NCBI GenBank assembly: GCA_902477055.1
Contig: CABSFY010000095.1
Location: 1-7,492, forward strand
From: an uncultured Eubacteriales bacterium
GTDB lineage: Bacteria; Bacillota; Clostridia; Oscillospirales; Oscillospiraceae
Direction of reading: 5' to 3'
Length of the DNA stretch: 7,492 bases
Shown here: piece by piece, positions 1-6,215 of the stretch
Layout of the letters: each line of letters begins with the position of its first letter
Numbering within the stretch: position 1 is the first letter of the stretch
Translations under genes and position numbers: made by a program
Notes under the pieces: model-generated
Database searches by the model: none
The model's input: only the letters and a program-made list of their open reading frames with translations
Told to the model about the DNA's origin: nothing

Positions 1-426
1 CTTGCCCAGCACGACCGCCACGCCGGGGATATCGCCCGTGACCAGCGGCACGCCGAGAGAACGAATGATGGGGTCGGGGACGAAGCCGATGCCGGAATCG
101 TTGGCATAGGGGTCGCCGTCCAGATAGCCGAGACCCTCGAGAATTTCAGCACCGACGGCGGTAGCCAGACCGGCGTTGAGCGCCTGTCCGAGGTCCTCCT
201 GATTGGTGATGAGGCTCTTGAGCACGCCAACGCAGGCGGGCAGATCGCCCAGCTTCGTGACCTTGACGCCGGTTGCTGCGTAGATGGTGGGGAAGAAATA
301 CGCAGTGTCGGGGAAAGCAACGGGCTTGTCCGCGCCATACTTGGCGATGGCGTCATTGACTGCGCCCTCGGTCAGCCCGGCGACGGCATTCGAGCCGCCA
401 TAGATGAGATCGGTTAATACGCTCAT
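1..426 (-). CDS. acsB: Acetyl-CoA synthase (CODH/ACS beta subunit), N-terminal part, cut by window edge
   Basis: Acetyl-CoA synthase condenses the methyl group from the corrinoid protein with CO and CoA at a Ni-Ni-[4Fe-4S] A-cluster in the cytoplasm. Only the first 142 residues are present, so the A-cluster cysteines lie outside the window. The visible part matches the N-terminal domain of bacterial AcsB, which contacts CO dehydrogenase: AIAKYGADKPVAFPDTAYFF at about 27-46, KLGDLP at 58-63, and a later IPGVAVVLGK segment at 133-142. Archaeal CdhC lacks this domain. The ATG at 426 has an AGGAGG eight bases upstream. Compared with my memory of the Moorella protein the N-terminus is roughly 17 residues shorter. 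An in-frame ATG at 459 would add 11 residues but has no ribosome-binding site. The gene follows the three unknown-family genes with a 72-base gap and is probably expressed with the methyl-branch genes upstream. Confidence 0.9.
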   Translation of the reverse strand, partial: MSVLTDLIYGGSNAVAGLTEGAVNDAIAKYGADKPVAFPDTAYFFPTIYAATGVKVTKLGDLPACVGVLKSLITNQEDLGQALNAGLATAVGAEILEGLGYLDGDPYANDSGIGFVPDPIIRSLGVPLVTGDIPGVAVVLGK

Positions 427-431
427 GGTTT

Positions 432-437
432 TTCCTC
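432..437 (-). promoter_or_regulatory. Ribosome-binding site of acsB
   Basis: The minus strand reads AGGAGG here (seen as cctcct on the plus strand at 434-439, within a few bases), close to the ATG at 426. It decides the start in favour of 426 over the in-frame ATG at 459, which has no purine-rich stretch upstream. Confidence 0.75.
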
Positions 438-461
438 CTATATCGTGAAATATTTGCATAT

Positions 462-490
462 TTGCGAACAGATTTTGGAGTATTGCGAAC
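462..490. promoter_or_regulatory. Direct repeat TTGCGAAC x2 at 21-bp spacing, candidate operator upstream of acsB
   Basis: The octamer TTGCGAAC occurs at 462-469 and again at 483-490. The start-to-start distance of 21 bp is about two helical turns, so both copies face the same side of the DNA. A related half copy, TTTGCATA, sits at 453-460. The repeat lies in the short spacer between the upstream gene's stop (499) and the acsB start (426). This spacing is typical of binding sites for dimeric regulators, but no regulator is visible and I see no convincing -35/-10 pair. The role is inference. Confidence 0.35.
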
Positions 491-498
491 TTTTTTAA

Positions 499-1116
499 CT
501 AATTTTCGGATACATTTTTCAGAGTAAATGCCGCCCCGTCGGGGGAGTCGTGCTGCGCGAGGGCTTCCGTGGCGTACAAGTCACGAAGCGCAAAGGCATA
601 GGCCGACGAGCTTTCCGCAGTCGCCTCGCTTGCCGACCGCTCCAGCCGCACCCAGTCCGCCGCGTCACCCTGTAGCATATAACGGAACGTGGAATCTTTC
701 TCTGTGAATGCGGAGATCCAGAAATCCCGCAGCTCACCCTCAACCGTTATGCAATCAAGGGAGATGCTCAGGCGCTTCGCGCCATAGCCGTGAAAGGCAA
801 TAAAGGTGGATTCGTCATCCCACTGCACAGAGAAGTATACTTCCTGCGAATCGGTTTGCAGCGTGAAGGTATCGCTGATCGGAACACGAAGGCTGGGGGC
901 AAAAAAACCGTTTCGTAATTCCGAGTACTTCAAGGTGTTATCGTCTGCACCAGACCGCAGCGTCTCACCACGGTCGTTCGACAGAACGAAGTTACCGTAT
1001 GGCACCTCAATCCAAACCGTCGGCCGGAACCAAGCTCGGATAAGAAAGAACCCGCCGACAAGCAAAGCAAAGACGATGAACAGGCAAAGCAGAATGCAGC
1101 ACAGCTTCTTTGCCAA
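499..1116 (-). CDS. Unknown-family membrane-anchored protein, paralog 1 (205 aa)
   Basis: I do not recognise this family. The 205-residue protein starts MAKK, has one hydrophobic segment at about residues 6-27, then an RxWxRP junction and a polar region of about 175 residues that looks beta-rich and is probably outside the membrane. It shares exact length, anchor pattern and motifs with its upstream neighbour: W35-I, a TN/SNDRGETL-type motif at about 46-53, an FTxxxxS...FSVxW block, an AFTExDSTxRY block and a C-terminal LAQHDSPDGAAFTL. I chose the TTG at 1116 because AGGAGGTG ends four bases upstream. Starts further upstream in the frame would lie inside the preceding gene and have no such site. 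The ribosome-binding site begins just after the neighbour's stop, so translation may be coupled. The last 90 bases are nearly identical to the end of the neighbour, indicating duplication or gene conversion. Confidence 0.8.
   Translation of the reverse strand: MAKKLCCILLCLFIVFALLVGGFFLIRAWFRPTVWIEVPYGNFVLSNDRGETLRSGADDNTLKYSELRNGFFAPSLRVPISDTFTLQTDSQEVYFSVQWDDESTFIAFHGYGAKRLSISLDCITVEGELRDFWISAFTEKDSTFRYMLQGDAADWVRLERSASEATAESSSAYAFALRDLYATEALAQHDSPDGAAFTLKNVSEN
524..616. repeat. 3'-end direct repeat, copy 1 (93 bp)
   Basis: This segment inside the end of paralog 1 matches 1153-1245 in paralog 2. The first 49 bases (524-572 against 1153-1201) are identical, and I count five mismatches over the full 93 bases. 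The coding sequences upstream of it differ much more. Confidence 0.9.
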
Positions 1117-1120
1117 GGCG

Positions 1121-1128
1121 CACCTCCT
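1121..1128 (-). promoter_or_regulatory. Ribosome-binding site that sets a TTG start
   Basis: AGGAGGTG on the minus strand ends four bases before the TTG at 1116-1114 and begins two bases after the stop codon of the preceding gene (1133-1131). No ATG lies at suitable spacing. The same AGGAGGTG octamer precedes the paralog's ATG at 1748. Confidence 0.75.
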
Positions 1129-1130
1129 AA

Positions 1131-1748
1131 CTATTCCGTGGAGTTGTACAGGGTAAATGCCGCCCCGTCGGGGGAGTCGTGCTGCGCGAGGGCTTCCGTG
1201 GAGTACTGGTCGCGAAGCACAAAGGCATAGGCCGACGAGCTTTCCACCGTTGCCTCGTCCTCCGACCGTTCCAGCCGCACCCATTCGGCCGTGTCGCCGC
1301 GCAGGTAATAACGCACCGTGGAATCTGCTTCAGTGAACGCGGATACCATGTAGTTTGTGAGGTTGCCCTCGGCAAATACGGAGCTTCGAGAAATGGTCAC
1401 TTTCGCTGCTTTCTCAAAGGCGAAAAAAGTGAAATCATCGCCCCACTCCACGCTGAAAGTCATATTATCGGATTTTGGTTGGAACGTGAAGAAATCGCTG
1501 TCGGAAACCCTGTAGAGGTCAACTCCCATGCCGCCTCGAAAATCCAGAATTTCCATCGTGCCGCTGAATTCTCCGTGGTTCTTTACCAGCGTTTCTCCAC
1601 GGTCATTGGTCAGAACAAAGGAGCCGACGTGATAAATATTGATCCAAATCTCCGGCCGCAGCCACCAACGCACCAGAAAGAACCCGCCAACAAGCAAAGC
1701 AGCGCCAACGAACAAACAGATCAGAACCCGACCCCGTTTCTTCGTCAT
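1131..1748 (-). CDS. Unknown-family membrane-anchored protein, paralog 2 (205 aa)
   Basis: This is the second 205-residue member of the family and I do not recognise it. It has a positively charged start (MTKKRGR), a single membrane segment at about 8-27 with ALLVGGFFL, an RxWxRP-like exit, then a domain of about 170 residues. Shared motifs are WINI at about 35-38, LTNDRGETL at about 46-54, DFFTF...SVEW, SAFTEADSTVRYYLRGD and the C-terminal LAQHDSPDGAAFTL. Aromatic and acidic residues alternate with hydrophobic ones, which suggests a beta-sandwich; that is inference. There are no conserved cysteines or obvious catalytic residues. The ATG at 1748 is preceded by AGGAGGTG at 1757-1764. The next gene of the family follows after 14 bases, and the lipoprotein member lies 59 bases upstream, so the three look co-transcribed. 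Confidence 0.85.
   Translation of the reverse strand: MTKKRGRVLICLFVGAALLVGGFFLVRWWLRPEIWINIYHVGSFVLTNDRGETLVKNHGEFSGTMEILDFRGGMGVDLYRVSDSDFFTFQPKSDNMTFSVEWGDDFTFFAFEKAAKVTISRSSVFAEGNLTNYMVSAFTEADSTVRYYLRGDTAEWVRLERSEDEATVESSSAYAFVLRDQYSTEALAQHDSPDGAAFTLYNSTE
1153..1245. repeat. 3'-end direct repeat, copy 2 (93 bp)
   Basis: Partner of 524-616, at 629 bp distance. It encodes the C-terminal SSSAYAF...LAQHDSPDGAAFTL part of paralog 2. The first 49 bases are identical in both copies, including synonymous positions, pointing to recent duplication or gene conversion of this end. Confidence 0.9.
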
Positions 1749-1807
1749 GATGCGAACACCTCCTGCGTTATCTTTGACACATTACGTTGCAGACTGGCCG
1801 AAGAACC

Positions 1808-2503
1808 TTACTCCAACAAGCCATAGCGGATCCGTTCGGAGGTCGCATCCTTTATGACAGCGGTGATGCCGGACGGAATATCGAACGCAAGAAGGGGAGA
1901 AGTGACGATGTCACTATCCTGCACGGATGCGGTACAGGGTGCGTCGGATTTGACTGTGACCTCCGACCGGCCCTGATAACTGACCTCAGAGGCCGCCGTG
2001 CCGTCTAAATGGATGGTGCGAAGCGTGTCCGCCGACGCGGAAACGGAAATGGCATAGTCCATTTCGTTACCGACAGCCGTTACAGCGTCCGGTGTAAAAA
2101 CGGCCTGCTGAATTCCCGTGCCGGAAATGTCCTGCCGGAAGCCTTTCCAAGAAACGGCAAAGCCTGCGGTATCCGAATCGGTCGAGAAGGTGAAGGAATC
2201 ACTATCCCCGACCAGAAACGAAGCCACGGAACAGCCATCGACGCCGCCGTCGAGCGAATAGTGGTGGTCGGAGAACGCGAGGTCGCCGGAAGGAGCTCCT
2301 ACGTCGCAGACGAGCGTTTGCCCCTCTGCGTTGGTTACGGTACACCGACCGCAGCAGTCAATATAGAGCCACGTTTCATCCGTCTGCGCCTCATACCGCT
2401 TCGCAGCCTCCACAGATACGGCCTCCAGCGCATCAGACGCACAGCCGGAAAGCAGCACCATAAGGAGCGCAGCGATCACAAAGAAACCGGTCTGCTTTTT
2501 CAT
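1808..2503 (-). CDS. Unknown-family lipoprotein, diverged homolog of the two downstream paralogs (231 aa)
   Basis: The protein begins MKKQTG, has a hydrophobic stretch at 6-18 and a lipobox LLSGC with the lipidation cysteine at residue 21, so it is predicted to be exported and lipid-anchored. The mature domain aligns with the two downstream proteins: WLYI at 45-48, TNAEGQTL at 57-64 against their TNDRGETL, DSFTFSTDSD...FAVSW against their FTF...SVEW, SASADTLRTIHLDG against their AFTExDSTxRYxLxGD, and near the end LLAFDIPSG...VIKDATSE against LAQHDSPDGAAFTLKNVSE. It carries extra cysteines (50, 51, 54) absent from the other two. The start at 2503 follows a GGAGGG six bases upstream. It is the first gene after the terminator behind acsC-acsE and therefore may head a separate transcript. 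Function unknown; an envelope role is inferred only from the anchor. Confidence 0.85.
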   Translation of the reverse strand: MKKQTGFFVIAALLMVLLSGCASDALEAVSVEAAKRYEAQTDETWLYIDCCGRCTVTNAEGQTLVCDVGAPSGDLAFSDHHYSLDGGVDGCSVASFLVGDSDSFTFSTDSDTAGFAVSWKGFRQDISGTGIQQAVFTPDAVTAVGNEMDYAISVSASADTLRTIHLDGTAASEVSYQGRSEVTVKSDAPCTASVQDSDIVTSPLLAFDIPSGITAVIKDATSERIRYGLLE

Positions 2504-2553
2504 GATGTTCCCTCCGTCAGCATCCTTCGTGGGGGGGATAGAAAAATGCCAAG

Positions 2554-2579
2554 AACTGCGCCCTGAAAAGGGCGCAGTT
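2554..2579 (-). terminator. Rho-independent terminator after acsC-acsE
   Basis: A perfect 10-bp stem (AACTGCGCCC with GGGCGCAGTT) encloses a 6-base loop, 11 bases after the stop codon of the fusion gene. On the minus strand it is followed, after a 7-base spacer, by a run of five T (2546-2542). The spacer makes the T-run weaker than usual, so partial read-through into the downstream genes and acsB is plausible. Confidence 0.7.
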
Positions 2580-2589
2580 AGCCTTGGAA

Positions 2590-4866
2590 TTACAGCTCGA
2601 GGTAGCTGTCGGAGTACAGCTCGTTGTTCTTGAAGATGTCGCAGGACTTGATGGTTTCCATCAGCCGCAGGTCGTTCGGGTTGACGATCGCGGAGGTCAG
2701 GCCCTGCATCATCGCCATGGCGACCAGCGCGGAGTCCATGATCGGACGCAGCGCCTTGGGCGCGCCGTTGGAGTTGTTGGACAGGCCGCCGGTGGACTTC
2801 AGGCCCTCGTCGGCGAACAGCTTGATGGCGTTCAGAACGTCCATCTGCTTGTCCTGCATACCCTTGACGACCAGGAACAGCGGGTCGAACCACAGATCCT
2901 CGGCCTCCATGCCCAGCGCCATGCCGCGATCGAGCATGGTATGGCAGTGGTGCATCCGCTCGTCGTTGTCCTTCGCAATGCCGTCGGCAGAGCACAGGGC
3001 GATAACGATGGCATCGTTGGCGGCGGCGAGGTCAATGTTGGAGATACGGGAGCCGGCATCGGCGGAGTTGACGATGGGCTTGCCGTTCGTGCGGTTATAG
3101 ACGCGGATACCGGCTTCGATCGCCTTCTTGTTGGCGGTGTCGAGGGCCAGCGGGACGTTGTTGAAGTTCTCCTGCAGGAGCTTGACCGCCCAGGTCATCA
3201 GCTCGGGGCCGTTGGATTCCGCAGGTCCGATGTTGACATCGAGGTAGGTCGCGCCGGCCTTGATCTGCTGCGCGGCACGCTCCAGAATGGGATCGGGATT
3301 GAAGGTGGCCATGGCCTCGCGGATGACCGGGCTGATGCAGTGGATGCGCTCGCCGATGGTGACGAACTTCTTGGACTGCACGTTGCGGGTCTTGTAGGTC
3401 ACGCCCATATCCTTGTGCGCGATCTCGGGGATGACGAGCTTGCTGAAGTCGATGGGGGCGTTCTCGTCCACGGCGGGCTTCTTCTCCTCCGCGGGCTTCT
3501 TGGACGCGGCGACCAGCTCGGCGGCCTTGATGTGCTCGCCGTCCTTGAGGTACTTGACGATCTCAACGGCCTCGCGGGTGCCGACGACGACGTTCCACTC
3601 GGGCAGCTTGTCCTGAATCTCGCCCTTCATGACGGCGACCTTGCCGGGGATGACGAGGGTGCGGTTGTTGATCTTGCCGGCGATGTCGTATTCGTCGAAG
3701 AACTTCTTGACGGTGGAGGACGAGAACTTGCCCGCCGCCCACGCGGTCAGAACGGACATACCGGAAGCGTCGGTGATCAGCAGGTTGACCGGCACGTTGG
3801 AGCGCTCGATTTCGCCGGAAACGAGGAAGTAGGTCAGCGCGAAGTCCACCGTCATCAGGCAGGGATCATCGGGCGTAGCGCCGTTCATCGGGTAGATGCC
3901 GGGCGCGACCTTCATGGGCTTCTGCGGGTCGGTGTAGATGTTCTGGCGCAGGCCGTACAGCGGCAGCGCCTCGGCATAGCGCATCTGCTCCATGACGATG
4001 ATGGAGCCGTACTTCAGCGTAAAGACGGCGGCCAGCGCGGTTTGCAGATGCAGATCGCCCTTGGCGAGCTTCGCCAGGTTGACGATGGAGGGATAGCCGA
4101 AGGTGCGGTCGCCGTCCTTCAGGGCGGTGCGGCGCACGAGAACGGCATTGGCGAAGGTTTCCTTGACGGTCGCGCCGGTGACATCGATGACAAGGTTCTT
4201 GTTGCCGAGGCCCTCGAGCTTCTTCACGGTGTCATACAGCTCGGCGAGGGACGCGCCCTTCACGCCCAGCACAACGCCCGCTTCGGTCGCGGCGGCGCTC
4301 ATAGCTTCGTAATTCTCGGCGTTCGCGCCGTTCAGAATGGGCTTGCCGTCCTTGCACAGGGCCAGCGCCTTCTTCGCGCACTCGACGCACTCGCAGTCGA
4401 GAATGAGCGTGCGGTTCGTGGCCATGGCCTTTTTGACGAGGTCCTCATATTTATCGTTGGAGTCCTTGCCGCAGTGGACGAGGACGAACTCGACGTACTC
4501 GCGCTCGCCGATGCGCTCGTAATCGACCTTTTGCAGGTCGGCGAGCTTCTGCTCGGCCTCGGCTTCGTCCATACCGGTGCAGACCGGAACGGCAAAGCGG
4601 TTGCGGGAGACGAGGGTCTTTTCATGACGGAACAGGACCGTTTCGCCGCCGAGCTTGATGTCGCTGCCGACGGTGAGAGTCTTCATGGGAGGCGCAGTGG
4701 CCTCGGAGAGGGTGGCGATTGCGTCCGGCGAGAAGTACGGACACTTATCCAGCGGGACAGCGCCCTGCGCGACCTTCATGCAGAAGGCCATACAGGTGGG
4801 GCTGCCGCATTCCTTACAGTTCTTCTTAGGGGAGAGCTTGAAAATATCTAAGCCTTTCAGTGCCAT
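2590..4866 (-). CDS. acsC-acsE: Fusion of CFeSP large subunit (AcsC) and methyl-THF:CFeSP methyltransferase (AcsE)
   Basis: One 758-residue frame holds two Wood-Ljungdahl proteins that are normally separate. Residues 1 to about 445 are the CFeSP large subunit, complete in length: an N-terminal [4Fe-4S] domain with C17-x2-C20-x4-C25-x16-C42, a TIM-barrel region, and a C-terminal cobamide-binding domain (about 335-445, with DASGMSVLTAWAAGKF at 366-381). Residues about 450-475 are a Lys/Pro/Glu/Ala-rich linker. Residues about 499-758 are the pterin-binding methyltransferase, opening with FVTIGERI and containing LDVNIGPA (542-549). By alignment from memory with the Moorella enzyme, its pterin-contacting and catalytic residues are kept: D576, N600, D661 and N697 (in GLSN). 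The product should carry the methyl group from methyl-THF to its own cobalt. The ATG at 4866 follows AGGAGG, and acsD ends 19 bases upstream, so the two CFeSP subunits are co-transcribed. No stop codon or frameshift interrupts the junction. Confidence 0.93.
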   Translation of the reverse strand: MALKGLDIFKLSPKKNCKECGSPTCMAFCMKVAQGAVPLDKCPYFSPDAIATLSEATAPPMKTLTVGSDIKLGGETVLFRHEKTLVSRNRFAVPVCTGMDEAEAEQKLADLQKVDYERIGEREYVEFVLVHCGKDSNDKYEDLVKKAMATNRTLILDCECVECAKKALALCKDGKPILNGANAENYEAMSAAATEAGVVLGVKGASLAELYDTVKKLEGLGNKNLVIDVTGATVKETFANAVLVRRTALKDGDRTFGYPSIVNLAKLAKGDLHLQTALAAVFTLKYGSIIVMEQMRYAEALPLYGLRQNIYTDPQKPMKVAPGIYPMNGATPDDPCLMTVDFALTYFLVSGEIERSNVPVNLLITDASGMSVLTAWAAGKFSSSTVKKFFDEYDIAGKINNRTLVIPGKVAVMKGEIQDKLPEWNVVVGTREAVEIVKYLKDGEHIKAAELVAASKKPAEEKKPAVDENAPIDFSKLVIPEIAHKDMGVTYKTRNVQSKKFVTIGERIHCISPVIREAMATFNPDPILERAAQQIKAGATYLDVNIGPAESNGPELMTWAVKLLQENFNNVPLALDTANKKAIEAGIRVYNRTNGKPIVNSADAGSRISNIDLAAANDAIVIALCSADGIAKDNDERMHHCHTMLDRGMALGMEAEDLWFDPLFLVVKGMQDKQMDVLNAIKLFADEGLKSTGGLSNNSNGAPKALRPIMDSALVAMAMMQGLTSAIVNPNDLRLMETIKSCDIFKNNELYSDSYLEL

Positions 4867-4885
4867 GGTATGTTCCTCCTTCCGA

Positions 4886-5830
4886 TCAGACCAGCGCTTC
4901 GATCATGGTCGCGATCGCCTTGATGGCGGCCGGATGGCGCATGATGACAGCGTCGGAGCCGCCGGCCAGACAAGCGGCGGCGGTGGTGATCTCCATCTCG
5001 ATGCCGCGTTCCTCGGCGTCGCCCCATTCGGGCATATCGGCCTCGGCCATGATGGATTCCTTCACGTTCCAGGTTTCGGTGGAAACGGGAGTGATGATGG
5101 GCATCTGGAGCTGATCGTCGCTCTGTGCCAGTGCCGCGGCACGGATGCGATCGAGAGTGGAGGCAACGTACTCGTAGCCGTAGCCAGCAGCGGCGGAGCC
5201 TGCGTTCATCACGATGGACGACGGCGCAACGCCAAGCTGGGTCAGCAGCACGTTGAGCTGCTTTGCAAGGTTGATATCGACGGCGGATTCTGCGCCGACC
5301 TTCTGGCCGTAAGCCATCACGACGGAAGCGCCGACGGACTTATAGTCCTCCTCGCGGGCGGACATGACAAGAATATTCTTGCCCTGCAGCGCCTCGGCAA
5401 TCTTGGAGAACAGCTCGGCATCCTTTTCAATGTTCTTGCAGCCCATGATAACGATGGGCAGAGTCGTTGCCTCGGCAACGGCCTTGGCGATCTCGACGCA
5501 GTCGGCAACGGGCTTGTTCTCGCCGTTGGGGTCCGCGCCCTCGAAATGCAGGCAGATAAAGGAAGCGCCGTGCATTTCCTCGACCTTTTTCGCCATCTCG
5601 GCGGGGGTGGTGCAGCCTGCGTAGAAGTCCCGAAGGCCCTTCTGCGGGTAGGCTTCGATACCGGCGTCCGTAATTTCGACGCCGATCTTCGGTGCGTTCT
5701 CAATGGGCGCATCGAAGGCGTAGAAGGGCAGAACGTTTACGCCGCCCAGCTTGACTGCCTTGTCCCCTGTGCCGAGGGTGACGGTGGCAATGGACGAGGT
5801 GAACGCCTGCGTTTTGGGTTCAAAAGCCAT
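4886..5830 (-). CDS. acsD: Corrinoid iron-sulfur protein small subunit
   Basis: This 314-residue protein is the small subunit of CFeSP, a TIM-barrel protein that pairs with AcsC and helps cap the cobamide during methyl transfer to acetyl-CoA synthase. Recognition rests on the family pattern: a VTLG-containing start, LPFYAFDAPIENAPKIGVEI at about 34-53, a GADPNGEN segment near 109-116, YKSVGASVVMAYG near 165-177, DINLAKQLNVLLTQLG near 186-201 and a C-terminal IMRHPAAIKAI near 294-304. Length agrees with the family. The ATG at 5830 has AGGAGG with an 8-base gap. The gene lies directly upstream of acsC-acsE (19-base gap). A 444-base hairpin-rich spacer separates it from cooC, so either a promoter lies in that spacer or the transcript crosses it; I see no convincing promoter. 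Confidence 0.93.
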   Translation of the reverse strand: MAFEPKTQAFTSSIATVTLGTGDKAVKLGGVNVLPFYAFDAPIENAPKIGVEITDAGIEAYPQKGLRDFYAGCTTPAEMAKKVEEMHGASFICLHFEGADPNGENKPVADCVEIAKAVAEATTLPIVIMGCKNIEKDAELFSKIAEALQGKNILVMSAREEDYKSVGASVVMAYGQKVGAESAVDINLAKQLNVLLTQLGVAPSSIVMNAGSAAAGYGYEYVASTLDRIRAAALAQSDDQLQMPIITPVSTETWNVKESIMAEADMPEWGDAEERGIEMEITTAAACLAGGSDAVIMRHPAAIKAIATMIEALV

Positions 5831-5967
5831 TGTATTTTCCTCCTGAGTGTTATCCGGAACAGCAAAGCCGCTCCGGTTGGTTTACATGGTTGCGGGAAAT
5901 TAGTGAATAGTGAATCATGCCGGTGTGCCTGACGGCACGGATTAAAATATCCGCTGCGGCGGGGTAC

Positions 5968-6161
5968 AATCCCTCAGACGCGCTTTGCACGCCAGCTCCC
6001 TTTACACAAGGGAGCCTTCGACTGCGTACCATTCCAATGGCTCCCTTGTGCAAAGGGCAGCGAAGCGGCCTCGCGGGAGTGAATGACATGCCGGTGGCAT
6101 GTCAGAGCCGCGAGGTGACCGAGCCGCAGCGAGACCTGTCAGCGAAGCTGACTGAGGGATT
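5968..6161. repeat. MITE-like inverted pair of a dispersed hairpin repeat, 194 bp
   Basis: The element is bounded by a perfect 10-bp inverted repeat, AATCCCTCAG (5968-5977) and CTGAGGGATT (6152-6161). Inside, hairpin GCTCCCTT/AAGGGAGC (5995-6015) is mirrored by a second near-identical hairpin at 6039-6060. So two copies of one repeat unit face each other around about 22 bases (6017-6038). The right copy carries about 80 extra bases (about 6057-6136) that form their own cruciform: outer stem CCTCGCGG (6069-6076) with CCGCGAGG (6108-6115), around TGACATGCC (6084-6092) with GGCATGTCA (6096-6104). A further GTCAGC-gaa-GCTGAC hairpin lies at 6138-6152. No transposase is present. Confidence 0.7.
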
Positions 6162-6182
6162 GCGTCCTTGCTCTGCAAGGAC

Positions 6183-6199
6183 AGCGGGCCTTGCCCGCT
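6183..6199. repeat. Short hairpin AGCGGGC/GCCCGCT
   Basis: A perfect 7-bp GC-rich stem with a 3-base loop, directly after the GTCCTTG/CAAGGAC hairpin at 6164-6182. Part of a run of adjacent small palindromes in the transcribed spacer. Confidence 0.6.
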
Positions 6200-6215
6200 C
6201 GGCAATTTTGCGTAG

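Noticed and set aside
1117..1284. Longer start for paralog 1 reaching into paralog 2
   Set aside because: It would overlap the real end of paralog 2, lacks a ribosome-binding site, and would break the exact 205-codon match between the two genes.
2531..2537. Run of seven G as a possible phase-variation tract
   Set aside because: It lies before the ribosome-binding site of the lipoprotein gene, outside any frame and any identifiable promoter, so slippage has no evident consequence.
2504..2995. Upstream extension of the lipoprotein frame into acsC-acsE
   Set aside because: The frame is open but the extension overlaps the AcsE coding part. The ATG at 2503 has a ribosome-binding site and is followed at once by a classic lipoprotein signal.
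2584..4851. A 755-codon open frame on the plus strand opposite acsC-acsE
   Set aside because: Its translation is low-complexity, rich in Gly, Leu, Asp, Val and Arg, with no recognisable domain. It mirrors the GC-rich codon pattern of the strongly supported minus-strand gene.
5901..5915. Tandem TAGTGAA x2 as a CRISPR or iteron array
   Set aside because: Only two 7-bp copies with no spacers and no associated genes; too short to mean more than local sequence repetition.
4655..5932. A 425-codon plus-strand frame opposite acsD and the start of acsC
   Set aside because: It spans two clear minus-strand genes and their spacer and has no family resemblance, so it is an antisense shadow.
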